Below are positions 19,815 through 27,797 of a stretch of DNA of 64,000 nucleotides, piece by piece. The notes beneath the pieces were generated by a model. It was not told the DNA's origin and did not search any database. It saw only the letters and a program-made list of their open reading frames with translations. Both the position numbers and the translations under genes were made by a program. Within the stretch, counting starts at the first letter, position 1. Each line of letters begins with the position of its first letter. The stretch comes from Allomeiothermus silvanus DSM 9946. GTDB taxonomy: Bacteria; Deinococcota; Deinococci; Deinococcales; Thermaceae. Location of the stretch: contig NC_014212.1 of assembly GCF_000092125.1 (NCBI RefSeq), forward strand, positions 248,001-312,000, read 5' to 3'.

Positions 19815-20096
19815 CTCCCCCGTCCTCCTTCAAGCAGACCTCCAGGCAGTTCGTTGGGTTCGATCGGGGAAGGTGCTCGCTTGGGTAATCTTCCGATCAC
19901 CTTAGATATTCACCATCGGGCCGTTGCTGCTAGCGCCACTTCCTACGAAAGCCTAACGGGCATGCGGCGGCTCCGCTTTAGCGCCCAAGTAAAAGATTCG
20001 AAAAATAGTATAGCCCAACTCGGGGCTGTCGAAATAAGGAAAGTCCGAGGTTCCGAGGTAGACTGGAGGGGCCAGGCCGAAGCGAGGCAAAAGACG
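19815..20096. promoter_or_regulatory. divergent control region of effectors and cyclase
   Basis: 282 bases with no gene of its own; the cyclase frame stays open leftward through it, but those codons show no family resemblance. TATAGC at 20011-20016 preceded by AAAAATAG is a possible rightward -10. It is noticeably less GC-rich between 19975 and 20040 than the coding DNA around it. No clear operator was found. Confidence 0.4.
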
Positions 20097-23000
20097 TTGA
20101 GCGGTTCACACCCCACCCCCCAGGGGCTCATAGAAGCCCTGGCGACCTATTTACCCATAGACCGGCAGCAGGCGCTGGCTGGGGGTTGGACGCTACCGGA
20201 CCGCACTCAGGGCGCGGCCTTGTCGGTGGACATCTCGGGGTTTACTGCCCTGACCGAAACCTTAGCCGAAACCCTAGGCCCCCACCGCGGAGCAGAGGAA
20301 CTCACCCACCGGCTCAATGCCATCTACGATGCCCTGATCGCCGAGGTCCACCGCTATGGTGGCAGCGTGATCGGCTTTAGCGGTGACGCCATCACCTGCT
20401 GGTTCGACCAGGACGGTGGGTCGCGGGCGGTTGCCAGTGCTTTAGCCATGCAGGCCGCCATGCCCCAGGTCGGGACGGTCGCGCTGCCCGAGGGCACCTC
20501 GGCGCAGCTGGCCATTCGGGCAGCAGTGGTGCGAGGTTCAGTGCGCCGCTTTTCCCTAGGCGACCCGGCTATTCAGCGGATGGACGCCATCGCTGGGCGG
20601 ACCCTGGACCTCCTGGCGGAGGCCGACCACTTGGCGGAACCCGGTGAGGTGGTGGTGGCGGAGGGGGTCGAGGGGCTGGGTGAGCTGATTGAGGTCTCGA
20701 GCTGGCGCGGCGATCCTCTAGGCGAGGTGCGGGTAGGGTTGGTGGGTGGCCTGCGCGAGCCGGTCACCCCTCATCCCTGGGCGCCGCTGACCCCGGCTGC
20801 TCTGAGCGAGGGCGAGGTACGCCCCTGGGTCCTCCCGGCGGTATACGAGCGTCTGCGGCGCGGGCAGGGCCAGTTTATGGCCGATTTGCGCCCGGTGACA
20901 GCGCTCTTCTTGGCCTTTGCAGGGGTGGCCCCCGACGAGGATGACGACGCGGGAATCCTGCTCGATGCCTATATCCGGCGGGTTCAGGCTACCCTCGCCC
21001 ATTACGAGGGCACCTTGGTACAGCTCACTTTTGGCGACAAGGGCAGCTACCTTTACGCAACTTTCGGGGCCCCGGTGGCTCATGACGACGACGCGCTCAA
21101 TGCGGTCAGCGCGGCCTTGGAACTGCTCAAGCCTCCGGCCAACCTGAGCTTTATCCGTTCGGTTCATATCGGCATCACCCACGGCCAGATGTACACCGGG
21201 GCTTATGGCAGTGCCCAGCGCCGCACCTACGGGGCCTTGGGTGACAAGACCAATTTGGCGGCCCGGTTGATGCAGCAGGCCAAACCCGGCCAGATCCTTT
21301 GCGACGAGGAGGTCTACCAGCAAGCTCAGCGGCGGTGGACTTTCGAGATCCTCCCCTCGGTGCGGGTCAAGGGCAAGGCCGGGAAGATCCGGGTGTACTC
21401 GCCGACTGGGCAACCCGCCGGAGAAAAGCCCGAGCCTCCTGCCGAGAAAGCGCTGGTGGGGCGTAAGGAGGTAGTGGCCCGGTTGCAAGCCGCCCTCGAG
21501 GCCCTCAAGGCGGGACAGGGGCAGGTTTTGTTTATCGAGGGTGAGGCGGGTATCGGCAAGACCCGGTTGGTGCAGGAGTTGATCCGCCGCTTGCGTGAAC
21601 TGGGGCTCAGTGGACTCCTGGGTGGCGGGCACAGCATCGAGCAGCAGACCCCCTACCGGGCCTGGCGCGATGTCTTCGCCTCCTATTTCGCACTGGAGGG
21701 GCTAAACGATCCGCTCGAGCGCCAGGAGCGGGTTAAGCGGGTGGTGCAGGAGATTGCGCCCAAGTTAACTCAGCGTTTGCCACTTCTCAACGACCTGCTC
21801 AACCTGGGTCTGCCTGATACCCCGCTTACTGCTGCTTTGGATCCGGCTTTGCGGCAAGAGAGCTTGGTGGCCCTTTTGATTCAGCTGTTGCGGGCGTGGA
21901 CCCAGGAGCGCCCGCTGACCCTCATCCTGGAGGACGCCTACTGGCTGGATAGCCTCTCCTGGGACCTGGCAGTTAAGGTGGCCAAGGCCCTGCTGGGATC
22001 GGGCGAGCCGCTCTTGCTGGTGATGATCAGCCGCCCCATCAGCGAGCAGGGTTTGGGAGTGCAGGCTGCTAGTGCCCTACGGGGGATGCCGGGCAGCGAG
22101 ACCCTGGAGATCGGGGCGCTGGACGTGGAGGAGACCGCCGAGCTGGTGGCAGCCCGCCTGGGGCTGCCGGTCGAAAAGCTGCCCCTCCCCTTGGCCCGTT
22201 TCGTGCGCGAGCGCTCGGGAGGAAACCCCTTCTTCTCGGAGGAACTCACCTACACCCTGCGGGACCGGGGGCTCATCAAGCTGGTCGGTGGCCCGGCCTT
22301 GGAGATCGACCCCAAACTCTTCCGCACCCATTCGATCCTGCCTGACACCCTCCAGGGCCTGGTTTTATCGCGCATCGACCGCTTGCCCCCCGATCGCCAG
22401 CTCACCCTCAAGATCTCCTCAGTTATCGGGCGCAACTACCCCTACCCTCCGCTGCGCGACAGCGTGATGCGGCTAGCTGCCTTGGGCGAACCGTTGTTGC
22501 GTCAGCACCTGCAAGAACTCATGCACCGCAGCCTGATTCTGCTCGAGGCTCCTGATCCTGAGCCGCTCTATGCCTTCAAACACGCCATCACCTACGAGGT
22601 GACCTACCAAAGCCTCTTGTTTGCCCAGCGCCGCCAGATTCACCGGATGCTGGCAGAGTGGTACGAAGAAGTCCATGCTGCCGATTTAGCCTCGGTCTAC
22701 CCGCTCTTGGCCCATCACTGGATGCACGCTGCTGAGGGGAGCGGGGATCCAGCGCTCACCCTGCGGGCCAAGGGGTTTCTGGCGAAAGCGGGTCTGCGGG
22801 CGTTGCAACTTTGCGCCTACCCCGAGGCTCTGAGCTTTTTGCAGCGGGCGCTGGCCCTCACCCCGGCTCTCCCCGAGCAGGCCCTCGAGCGGGCCGGGCT
22901 CTTGGTCTCGATCGGGATCGCCCACGAGAAGCTAGCTGACTACGCCGCCGCCACCCTGGCCTTGCAGGAGGCGCTCGAGCTGGCCCGCGTGGTTCCCGAC

Positions 23001-23858
23001 GCCCAGACCGAAAGCCAGGTCCTGTCCGAACTGAGCTGGATCGCCCTACGCAAAGGCGAGTATCCCCAGGCTGAAGTGCTGGGCCAGCGAGCACTTGCGC
23101 TGGCTCAGCAGGCGGGGGACAAGTTAGCTAGCGCCAACGCGGGCTCGCGGCTGGGTATCCTGGCTTTTTACCGGGGGGACTATCCCCTGGCAGTCCAGCG
23201 CTTCCAAGAGGGGCTGAGGCTATCCCAGGAGGCTGGGGACCCCTACCGGATTGCCGGGAACCTCAACAGCCTGGGGTTAGTCGCCATCTACCAAGAAGAT
23301 TACGCGGCGGCTACCCGCTACTTTGAGGAGGCGTTGGCCATCGCCCGGGCGCTGGGCAACCGTGAGGCGGTGGGGAAGTTCCTGACCAACCTGGGTCTGG
23401 TTGCCGAGCGGCAGGGGGACTATCCTTTGGCCATCCGGCGCTATGAGGAAAGCCTTGCCATCCTACGCGAGATCGGGGCTCGCCACGCGGCCCTGCTCAA
23501 TGTGCTCAACCTGGGCGACGTGGCGACCGCTCAGGGCGATGACGAGGCCGCCGGGCGCTACTACCTGGAGGTGCTCCCAGAAGCGCTGGCCCTGGGGGCT
23601 TTGCACGTGGCGTTGGGCACAGTACGAGGGTTGGCCGGGGTGCAGGCTCGAGCAGGGAACCACGCTCAGGCGGCGAGGCTGATCGGACTGGTGCTGAGCC
23701 ACCCGGCCAGCAGCGCAGAGGAGCGTTCGTCCGCGGAGCCGATCCTTACCTTCCTACAGGATAGGCTCCCCGCAGCAGCGCTCGAGGCCGCCCTGGCGCA
23801 GGGCAAAGCGTTGCTTCTGGAAACGGTCGCTGAGGAACTGGTGACCCTGCGGCACTGA
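20097..23858 (+). CDS. sAC-like tandem class III cyclase with STAND ATPase and TPRs
   Basis: 1253 residues from TTG 20097; an upstream open frame to 19755 exists but overlaps the effector gene. C1 domain (~38-215): VDISGFTALTE with metal Asp45, GFSGDAI with metal Asp97. C2 domain (~265-435): FGDKGSYLYATFG with Lys315, and GDKTNLAARL with Asn386 and Arg390, the transition-state pair. C1 therefore supplies the metals and C2 the Asn/Arg, as in animal soluble adenylyl cyclase, whose motifs (VDISGFTAMTE, FDKGCSFLCVFG, KVNLAARM) it matches closely. Then an ATPase with P-loop GEAGIGKT (~482-489) and LILEDAYWLD, and from ~900 repeated TPRs to the end. Such proteins sense a signal through the TPR/ATPase half. 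The product (cAMP, cGMP or a pyrimidine) cannot be read from sequence. Divergent PycTM genes suggest it makes their ligand. Confidence 0.85.
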   Translation: MSGSHPTPQGLIEALATYLPIDRQQALAGGWTLPDRTQGAALSVDISGFTALTETLAETLGPHRGAEELTHRLNAIYDALIAEVHRYGGSVIGFSGDAITCWFDQDGGSRAVASALAMQAAMPQVGTVALPEGTSAQLAIRAAVVRGSVRRFSLGDPAIQRMDAIAGRTLDLLAEADHLAEPGEVVVAEGVEGLGELIEVSSWRGDPLGEVRVGLVGGLREPVTPHPWAPLTPAALSEGEVRPWVLPAVYERLRRGQGQFMADLRPVTALFLAFAGVAPDEDDDAGILLDAYIRRVQATLAHYEGTLVQLTFGDKGSYLYATFGAPVAHDDDALNAVSAALELLKPPANLSFIRSVHIGITHGQMYTGAYGSAQRRTYGALGDKTNLAARLMQQAKPGQILCDEEVYQQAQRRWTFEILPSVRVKGKAGKIRVYSPTGQPAGEKPEPPAEKALVGRKEVVARLQAALEALKAGQGQVLFIEGEAGIGKTRLVQELIRRLRELGLSGLLGGGHSIEQQTPYRAWRDVFASYFALEGLNDPLERQERVKRVVQEIAPKLTQRLPLLNDLLNLGLPDTPLTAALDPALRQESLVALLIQLLRAWTQERPLTLILEDAYWLDSLSWDLAVKVAKALLGSGEPLLLVMISRPISEQGLGVQAASALRGMPGSETLEIGALDVEETAELVAARLGLPVEKLPLPLARFVRERSGGNPFFSEELTYTLRDRGLIKLVGGPALEIDPKLFRTHSILPDTLQGLVLSRIDRLPPDRQLTLKISSVIGRNYPYPPLRDSVMRLAALGEPLLRQHLQELMHRSLILLEAPDPEPLYAFKHAITYEVTYQSLLFAQRRQIHRMLAEWYEEVHAADLASVYPLLAHHWMHAAEGSGDPALTLRAKGFLAKAGLRALQLCAYPEALSFLQRALALTPALPEQALERAGLLVSIGIAHEKLADYAAATLALQEALELARVVPDAQTESQVLSELSWIALRKGEYPQAEVLGQRALALAQQAGDKLASANAGSRLGILAFYRGDYPLAVQRFQEGLRLSQEAGDPYRIAGNLNSLGLVAIYQEDYAAATRYFEEALAIARALGNREAVGKFLTNLGLVAERQGDYPLAIRRYEESLAILREIGARHAALLNVLNLGDVATAQGDDEAAGRYYLEVLPEALALGALHVALGTVRGLAGVQARAGNHAQAARLIGLVLSHPASSAEERSSAEPILTFLQDRLPAAALEAALAQGKALLLETVAEELVTLRH

Positions 23859-23951
23859 CCGCAGGCACGACCCGAGAGCGGTCTTCGAAGAAATCGAACC
23901 GTAGGGGCGAACCTTGCGTTGGCCCTAGCGCTACTTGTAGAGAGCACCTGC

Positions 23952-24512
23952 TTAGAGCTGGATGCAGGTGACGCTATCGGGATTGCGGGTGGTCACGCAA
24001 CTAAAGTCCCGCTGTTCCAGCACGGCCCCGCTGGCGTTATCGGTCAGGGTGAGGGTCGCCCGGTCCCAGAACACGAAATCGATGTTGGCAGTCCAGTTGT
24101 TGTTGGGGCAGCCCAATCGCTTCGCACTCAGCGAGGTCTGGGCGTTGGCCTCGACCTCGAAAGGGCTCCTGCCGTTCTTGACGATGGGGACGTCGTGAAG
24201 GATCAGTTGGCTGGCCGCGCCCGAGACCTTGGGAGGGTTCTGGCCAGGGGCCTGGGTTCCCCCTTGGTTGATGCAGCTCACCACTGGGATCCCGCTAGCC
24301 GACAGCGTGACCACCACGTCTACGTTCCCCAGCACCACGTTACCTTCGGCGATGAGCGACCCCAGGCTGAAGTGGATCGCCCCCAGGAAAGAGCCCTGGC
24401 CTTGAGCACCGACTCCTCCGGGCTGGCCGATCGGGGCCGAAGCGCAACCCGCCAGAAAGGCCGCCAAGCCGATGAACACTCTATAGCGCGCAATACCCGA
24501 GTTCTTGAACAT
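23952..24512 (-). CDS. putative lipoprotein, unknown
   Basis: 186 residues. The N-terminus has a hydrophobic stretch ending in a lipobox (FLAGC, Cys22), then a Gly/Gln-rich linker. The body looks beta-rich with four further cysteines in two pairs (SCINQ/LGCPN and FSCVTT/TCIQL) that could form disulfides outside the cell. No family recognised. The upstream gap to 24835 is not shared with an obvious partner. Confidence 0.65.
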   Translation of the reverse strand: MFKNSGIARYRVFIGLAAFLAGCASAPIGQPGGVGAQGQGSFLGAIHFSLGSLIAEGNVVLGNVDVVVTLSASGIPVVSCINQGGTQAPGQNPPKVSGAASQLILHDVPIVKNGRSPFEVEANAQTSLSAKRLGCPNNNWTANIDFVFWDRATLTLTDNASGAVLEQRDFSCVTTRNPDSVTCIQL

Positions 24513-24835
24513 AAGCCTCCTTAGTGCGAGAACGTCTTGTGCTCAAATCCTGACTGAAGAAAACCGGCTATGGAACGGCCAGAAATAATGAATGACGCTC
24601 AAGTACACAGTATACAGCCGTTTCGTTCAGCCGGTAGGTGTGCCCCCATCGCGTGGCTTTTCGCGGGCTCGGGCCGCGTTTTGCTGAGAGGGTGCGGCGA
24701 GGGTGGGCCGACCTATAGTCCCCGCCTCGACTGGAAAAAATTCATGCTAAAGGGTTTGGGGCCAGATCCTGGGAGGTCGGACTGCTCGGCCTGGAACCCG
24801 GTGGCCGACCCCGGACGCGGCTTAAACTATAGGCG
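24513..24835. other. intergenic region before the Crp-family gene
   Basis: 323 bases without a gene. TAAACT at 24823-24828 lies 7 bases before the GTG and could be a -10 for a nearly leaderless mRNA; no good -35 is present. An AT-richer stretch at 24580-24620 holds ACACAGTATACA, which is not a recognisable FNR box. Confidence 0.4.
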
Positions 24836-25504
24836 GTGGAGGCGTCTGCGGTTTTAGCCCAAAGCCCGCTGTTCCGCGGGCTCGAGAGCACCGACTTGGT
24901 GGCCCTTGCGGCAGAAGCCCGCTTCCGCTCGCTTGCCAAGGGGCAGACCCTTTTCCTCCAAGGCGATCCGGTAGACGCGCTCTACCTGGTGGCGCGGGGG
25001 CTCATCAAGGTGTACCGCTTCGATCCCAAAGGGGGCCGTCAGGTGGTGCTGCACCTGGAAGGCCCGCACCAAGCGGTGGCAGCGGTAGCGGTGTTTCTCG
25101 AGCAACCCTATTATCCGGCCTCAGCAGAGGCACTCGAGGATACCCTGGTACTTTCTATTCCCCGAGAGGCCTTCGATCGCCTGGTGGACACCCGAGCATC
25201 CCTCGCCCGCGCCGTCATCCGCTTTTTGGCCAAGCGCCAGAGCCAGCTGGTACACCTGCTGGACCGGCTGGTCTTTGCTGAAGTCGGATCGCGGCTGGCC
25301 GAGTATCTCCTGCAGCGCGCCGAGGCCGAAGGCCCGGGCTTTCGCCTACCCACCAACCCCGAACTGGCCGCCCTGCTGGGTACGGTGCCCGAGGCGGTGA
25401 GCCGCAAGCTAGGACAGTTTTTCCGCGAAGGGCTGATCGAGGTGAAGAAGCGGCAAGTGTGGGTGTTGGATGCTTCAGCCTTGCGGGAGATCGCCGAGGG
25501 GTGA
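24836..25504 (+). CDS. Crp/Fnr-family transcription regulator, DnrT-like by context
   Basis: 222 residues: cyclic-nucleotide-binding-type beta barrel (~8-120), long dimer helix (~125-150), and an HTH with LPTNPELAALLGTVPEAVSRKL (~170-192). There are no cysteines at all, so it is not an Fe-S sensor like FNR. The phosphate-binding Arg of true cAMP receptors is missing from the VFLEQPYYPAS segment, so it is unlikely to bind cAMP in the usual way. A heme or allosteric partner as in DNR proteins, or DnrS as in Thermus, are alternatives. Two 5-4-5 boxes nearby (25514, 28881) are its likely targets. GTG start. Confidence 0.75.
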   Translation: MEASAVLAQSPLFRGLESTDLVALAAEARFRSLAKGQTLFLQGDPVDALYLVARGLIKVYRFDPKGGRQVVLHLEGPHQAVAAVAVFLEQPYYPASAEALEDTLVLSIPREAFDRLVDTRASLARAVIRFLAKRQSQLVHLLDRLVFAEVGSRLAEYLLQRAEAEGPGFRLPTNPELAALLGTVPEAVSRKLGQFFREGLIEVKKRQVWVLDASALREIAEG

Positions 25505-25513
25505 GGGAGGGAT

Positions 25514-25527
25514 TTGACCCAGGTCAT
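25514..25527 (+). promoter_or_regulatory. FNR-type box, class II position
   Basis: TTGAC-CCAG-GTCAT, a 5-4-5 dyad of the Crp/FNR type. Its centre (25520.5) is 41.5 bp before the A of the cupin gene's ATG, with a -10-like TGAAAT at 25550-25555. This is the classic class II activator layout if the transcript starts at the ATG. Confidence 0.65.
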
Positions 25528-25561
25528 GGCCCGAGGCTTGCTGCCCGGTTGAAATAGGACC

Positions 25562-25876
25562 ATGTACCGCTATCTACCCGACATCCAGCAAGAAGCTGCG
25601 GTGCAGCCCGATGGTATCTTGAGCCGTGTGCTGCACAACAAGGGCGGCGTCCGCGTAGTAATTTTCGCCTTCGATGCAGGTCAAGAGCTCAGCGAACACA
25701 CTGCTTCCAGGCCCGCTATCCTCCAAGTGCTCGCTGGCACGGGTGCCCTCAGGCTGGGGGCGGACGAACGCGAGGCCCGCCCTGGCACCTGGGCCTATCT
25801 GCCCGCCGGGTTGGTCCACGCCATCCGGGCCGAAAGTCCCCTCACCCTCCTGCTAACCTTGCTCCCCAAGGAGTGA
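25562..25876 (+). CDS. small cupin-domain protein
   Basis: 104 residues, single conserved beta barrel. Cupin motif 1 is reduced (GQELSEHTASRPAILQVLAG, one His and one Glu); motif 2 is PGTWAYLPAGLVHAI. Such small cupins are often found in FNR/DNR-controlled operons with nitrogen-oxide genes; the substrate is unknown. The weak ribosome site and the box at -41.5 suggest a leaderless mRNA. A YwiC-like gene follows after 4 bases. Confidence 0.75.
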   Translation: MYRYLPDIQQEAAVQPDGILSRVLHNKGGVRVVIFAFDAGQELSEHTASRPAILQVLAGTGALRLGADEREARPGTWAYLPAGLVHAIRAESPLTLLLTLLPKE

Positions 25877-25880
25877 GCCC

Positions 25881-26669
25881 ATGACCGCACAGCCTAAGAC
25901 TGCAAGAGTACCGCTCAAGGCCGTGGCCCTCCCCAATGAGCACGGAGGTTGGGGGTTCACGCTCGAGCCCATCCTGCTCGGATTGCTGGTGGCCCCCAGT
26001 TGGGCCGGGCTGGGCCTGAGCGTCTTCGCCTTGGCCGCCTTTTTCACCCGCCACCCCTTGAAGCTATGGCTAGCCGACGTGCGCAAGGGAAAACGGTTCC
26101 CCCGCACCCCGATCGCGGGCCGCTTTGCGCTCGGCTACGGAACCATTGGAGCACTGGGGTTGCTGCTGGCTTTGGTGGGCGCCAAGGGGCCATTTTACTG
26201 GCCTTTGCTGGCTGCGTTGCCGCTCATGGCCGTCCAGTTATGGTTTGATGCCCACAATAAGGGCCGCAACCTGCTCCCGGAGATCTCGGGTGCCATGGCC
26301 ATGGGCTCCATCGCCAGTGGGATAGGGCTGGCTGCCGGCATGGAAGCGCGGCTGGCCTTGGGCTTGTGGCTGGTGCTGGGAATGCGGGCGCTGGCGGCTA
26401 TCTACTATGCCAGGGCCCAGGTGATGCGGGCCAGGGGTAGTGCGGTAAACCTCCGCTTGACGTACGCCGCCGAATCGTTGGCGATTGGGATTTTGCTCCT
26501 GGGGGCGATCTTTGGCCTGGTTCCCTGGCTGAGCGGGGTGGCGTTGGGTTTGTTGTTACCCTTCTCGCTGTATGCCTTCTCTAGACCACCAGTTCCAGCC
26601 AGGATAGTGGGCTGGAGCCAAATGGCCTTTGGCTTGCTGGTCGTGCTATTGACTGCCTTGGGGAGGTGA
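25881..26669 (+). CDS. YwiC-like membrane protein
   Basis: 262 residues, about seven to eight helices. The N-terminal LPNEHGGWGFTLEPILLG, with NEHGGW, is the YwiC-like family signature, and a later DAHNKGRN loop is also typical. In Bacillus subtilis ywiC lies beside narK, fnr and narGHJI, so the link to nitrate respiration is recurrent. The molecular role is not known. AAGGAG precedes the ATG. Confidence 0.75.
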   Translation: MTAQPKTARVPLKAVALPNEHGGWGFTLEPILLGLLVAPSWAGLGLSVFALAAFFTRHPLKLWLADVRKGKRFPRTPIAGRFALGYGTIGALGLLLALVGAKGPFYWPLLAALPLMAVQLWFDAHNKGRNLLPEISGAMAMGSIASGIGLAAGMEARLALGLWLVLGMRALAAIYYARAQVMRARGSAVNLRLTYAAESLAIGILLLGAIFGLVPWLSGVALGLLLPFSLYAFSRPPVPARIVGWSQMAFGLLVVLLTALGR

Positions 26670-26744
26670 ACCTCGAGCCCACCATACAGCGTAATGTACT
26701 CGGCCAGCAAACCCCGCTGTACCGAGTATTCGCAGGAACCGCTC

Positions 26745-27188
26745 TTACTCTTGGCCTTTGGCCTCCCGCTTGGCCCGCAGCTGGGCCAGCATATCGCTGG
26801 TGACTACCCGCTTGGTCATCGCGTAGGCGAAGATGCCTATGGCCCCCAGCTGAAGAAGTCCCGAGGCTACTAGGATGGGCCGCAGGCTCTCTGTTCCGCT
26901 ATATAGTATCCAGGGCTCGAGCACCAGCCGCAGGGCCAGCCCGGTGTTGAGGGCGATGTAGGTAGCCGCCTCGAGCGTATCCTGGCGCATCCGGCCGGGG
27001 CGGGGCATCATCCAGTAGGCCACCCCCATCACCATGCTGAGGAAGAACCCCACCAGCCCCGCGTGCACGTGGGCGGTTTTGAAAAAGCCCGTCAGGCTGG
27101 GCCACACATAGAAGGCGGTGCCGGTGAGGGCGGTGTAGATCAGGTAGACCAAGCTAGTGCGGATAAACAAAAACTCCCAAAAGTACAT
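26745..27188 (-). CDS. short heme-copper-oxidase-like membrane protein
   Basis: 147 residues, four helices. Helix 2 contains HVHAGLVGFFLSMVMGVAYWMMPRP, which resembles the helix of cbb3 oxidase and NorB subunit I that carries the low-spin heme ligand, but the protein is about a quarter of their length. Short proteins of this type are seen with denitrification genes; function unproven. It may bind a heme through the HxH. The C-terminus is a short charged tail. It lies 91 bases after the ferredoxin operon in the same direction. Confidence 0.6.
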   Translation of the reverse strand: MYFWEFLFIRTSLVYLIYTALTGTAFYVWPSLTGFFKTAHVHAGLVGFFLSMVMGVAYWMMPRPGRMRQDTLEAATYIALNTGLALRLVLEPWILYSGTESLRPILVASGLLQLGAIGIFAYAMTKRVVTSDMLAQLRAKREAKGQE

Positions 27189-27278
27189 GCTTTACTCCGA
27201 TCTAATTCGCCCTACGGTGCCTTCACCCCACGTTGGGTACGCACCGCGGGGTCCCCGACCCACCTACATTGGAAGCGC

Positions 27279-27530
27279 TCAGGCTCCCCAGCGGCGGAAG
27301 TAGTCGCGGTTGCCCTCGGCGTAGGCGGCCCAGGCTTCAGGTAGGTCTTCCTGGGGGAAGATGGCCCCGACCGGGCAGACGCTCGCGCACAGCCCGTAGT
27401 GAATGCAGAGGTCGGGATCGATGTAAAGCTGTGGGTCGCTGGGCCGCCCCCCGATAGCTTCGGTGGGACAGACCACCGTGCAGCTCAGGTCCTTATGGCC
27501 GATGCAGGGCTCGGCGATGACATAGGCCAC
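27279..27530 (-). CDS. ferredoxin variant lacking one cluster cysteine
   Basis: 83 residues, clearly a copy of the adjacent 7Fe ferredoxin. The N-terminal ligand set CIGHKDLSCTVVCP is kept. The second motif reads CIHYGLCASVCP, where the normal form is CxxCxxCxxxCP: Tyr (TAC) stands in place of the second Cys. It may therefore carry a [3Fe-4S] or a cluster with a non-Cys ligand at that site, or have lost it. Starts 3 bases after the preceding gene, so it is co-translated. Confidence 0.85.
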   Translation of the reverse strand: MAYVIAEPCIGHKDLSCTVVCPTEAIGGRPSDPQLYIDPDLCIHYGLCASVCPVGAIFPQEDLPEAWAAYAEGNRDYFRRWGA

Positions 27531-27533
27531 GGT

Positions 27534-27794
27534 TCATTCCTCCGGGCGGTGTTGGTTGGGGCCTGCCGAGAGGCGGCGGTTTTTCTCGATGTAGCTATAC
27601 CACTCTGCTGGCAAGTCTTCTTGGGGGTAGATGGCCGAGACCGGGCAGGCGGGGACACACGCTCCGCAGTCGATGCACTCGTCGGGGTGGATATAGAGTT
27701 GGTCGCCTCCATCGTAGATGCATTCCACCGGGCAGACTTCCTGGCAGCTGCGGTCCTTCACGCCGATGCAGGGTTCAGCGATCACGTGGGGCAT
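27534..27794 (-). CDS. 7Fe ferredoxin ([3Fe-4S][4Fe-4S])
   Basis: 86 residues. CIGVKDRSCQEVCP (C-x7-C-x3-CP) and CIDCGACVPACP are the ligand sets of Thermus-type 7Fe ferredoxin, and most of the chain (VECIYDGGDQLYIHPDECID) matches that protein. Carries electrons in the cytoplasm; the partner could be the neighbouring nitrogen-oxide genes. Spaced 3 bases from both neighbours. Confidence 0.92.
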   Translation of the reverse strand: MPHVIAEPCIGVKDRSCQEVCPVECIYDGGDQLYIHPDECIDCGACVPACPVSAIYPQEDLPAEWYSYIEKNRRLSAGPNQHRPEE

Positions 27795-27797
27795 GGC

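Noticed and set aside
19755-20096. N-terminal extension of the cyclase
   Set aside because: Would overlap the divergent effector gene and shows no similarity to the family; homology starts near LIEALATYLP.
20718-21632. 304-codon frame antisense to the cyclase
   Set aside because: No family resemblance; shadow of the cyclase coding strand.
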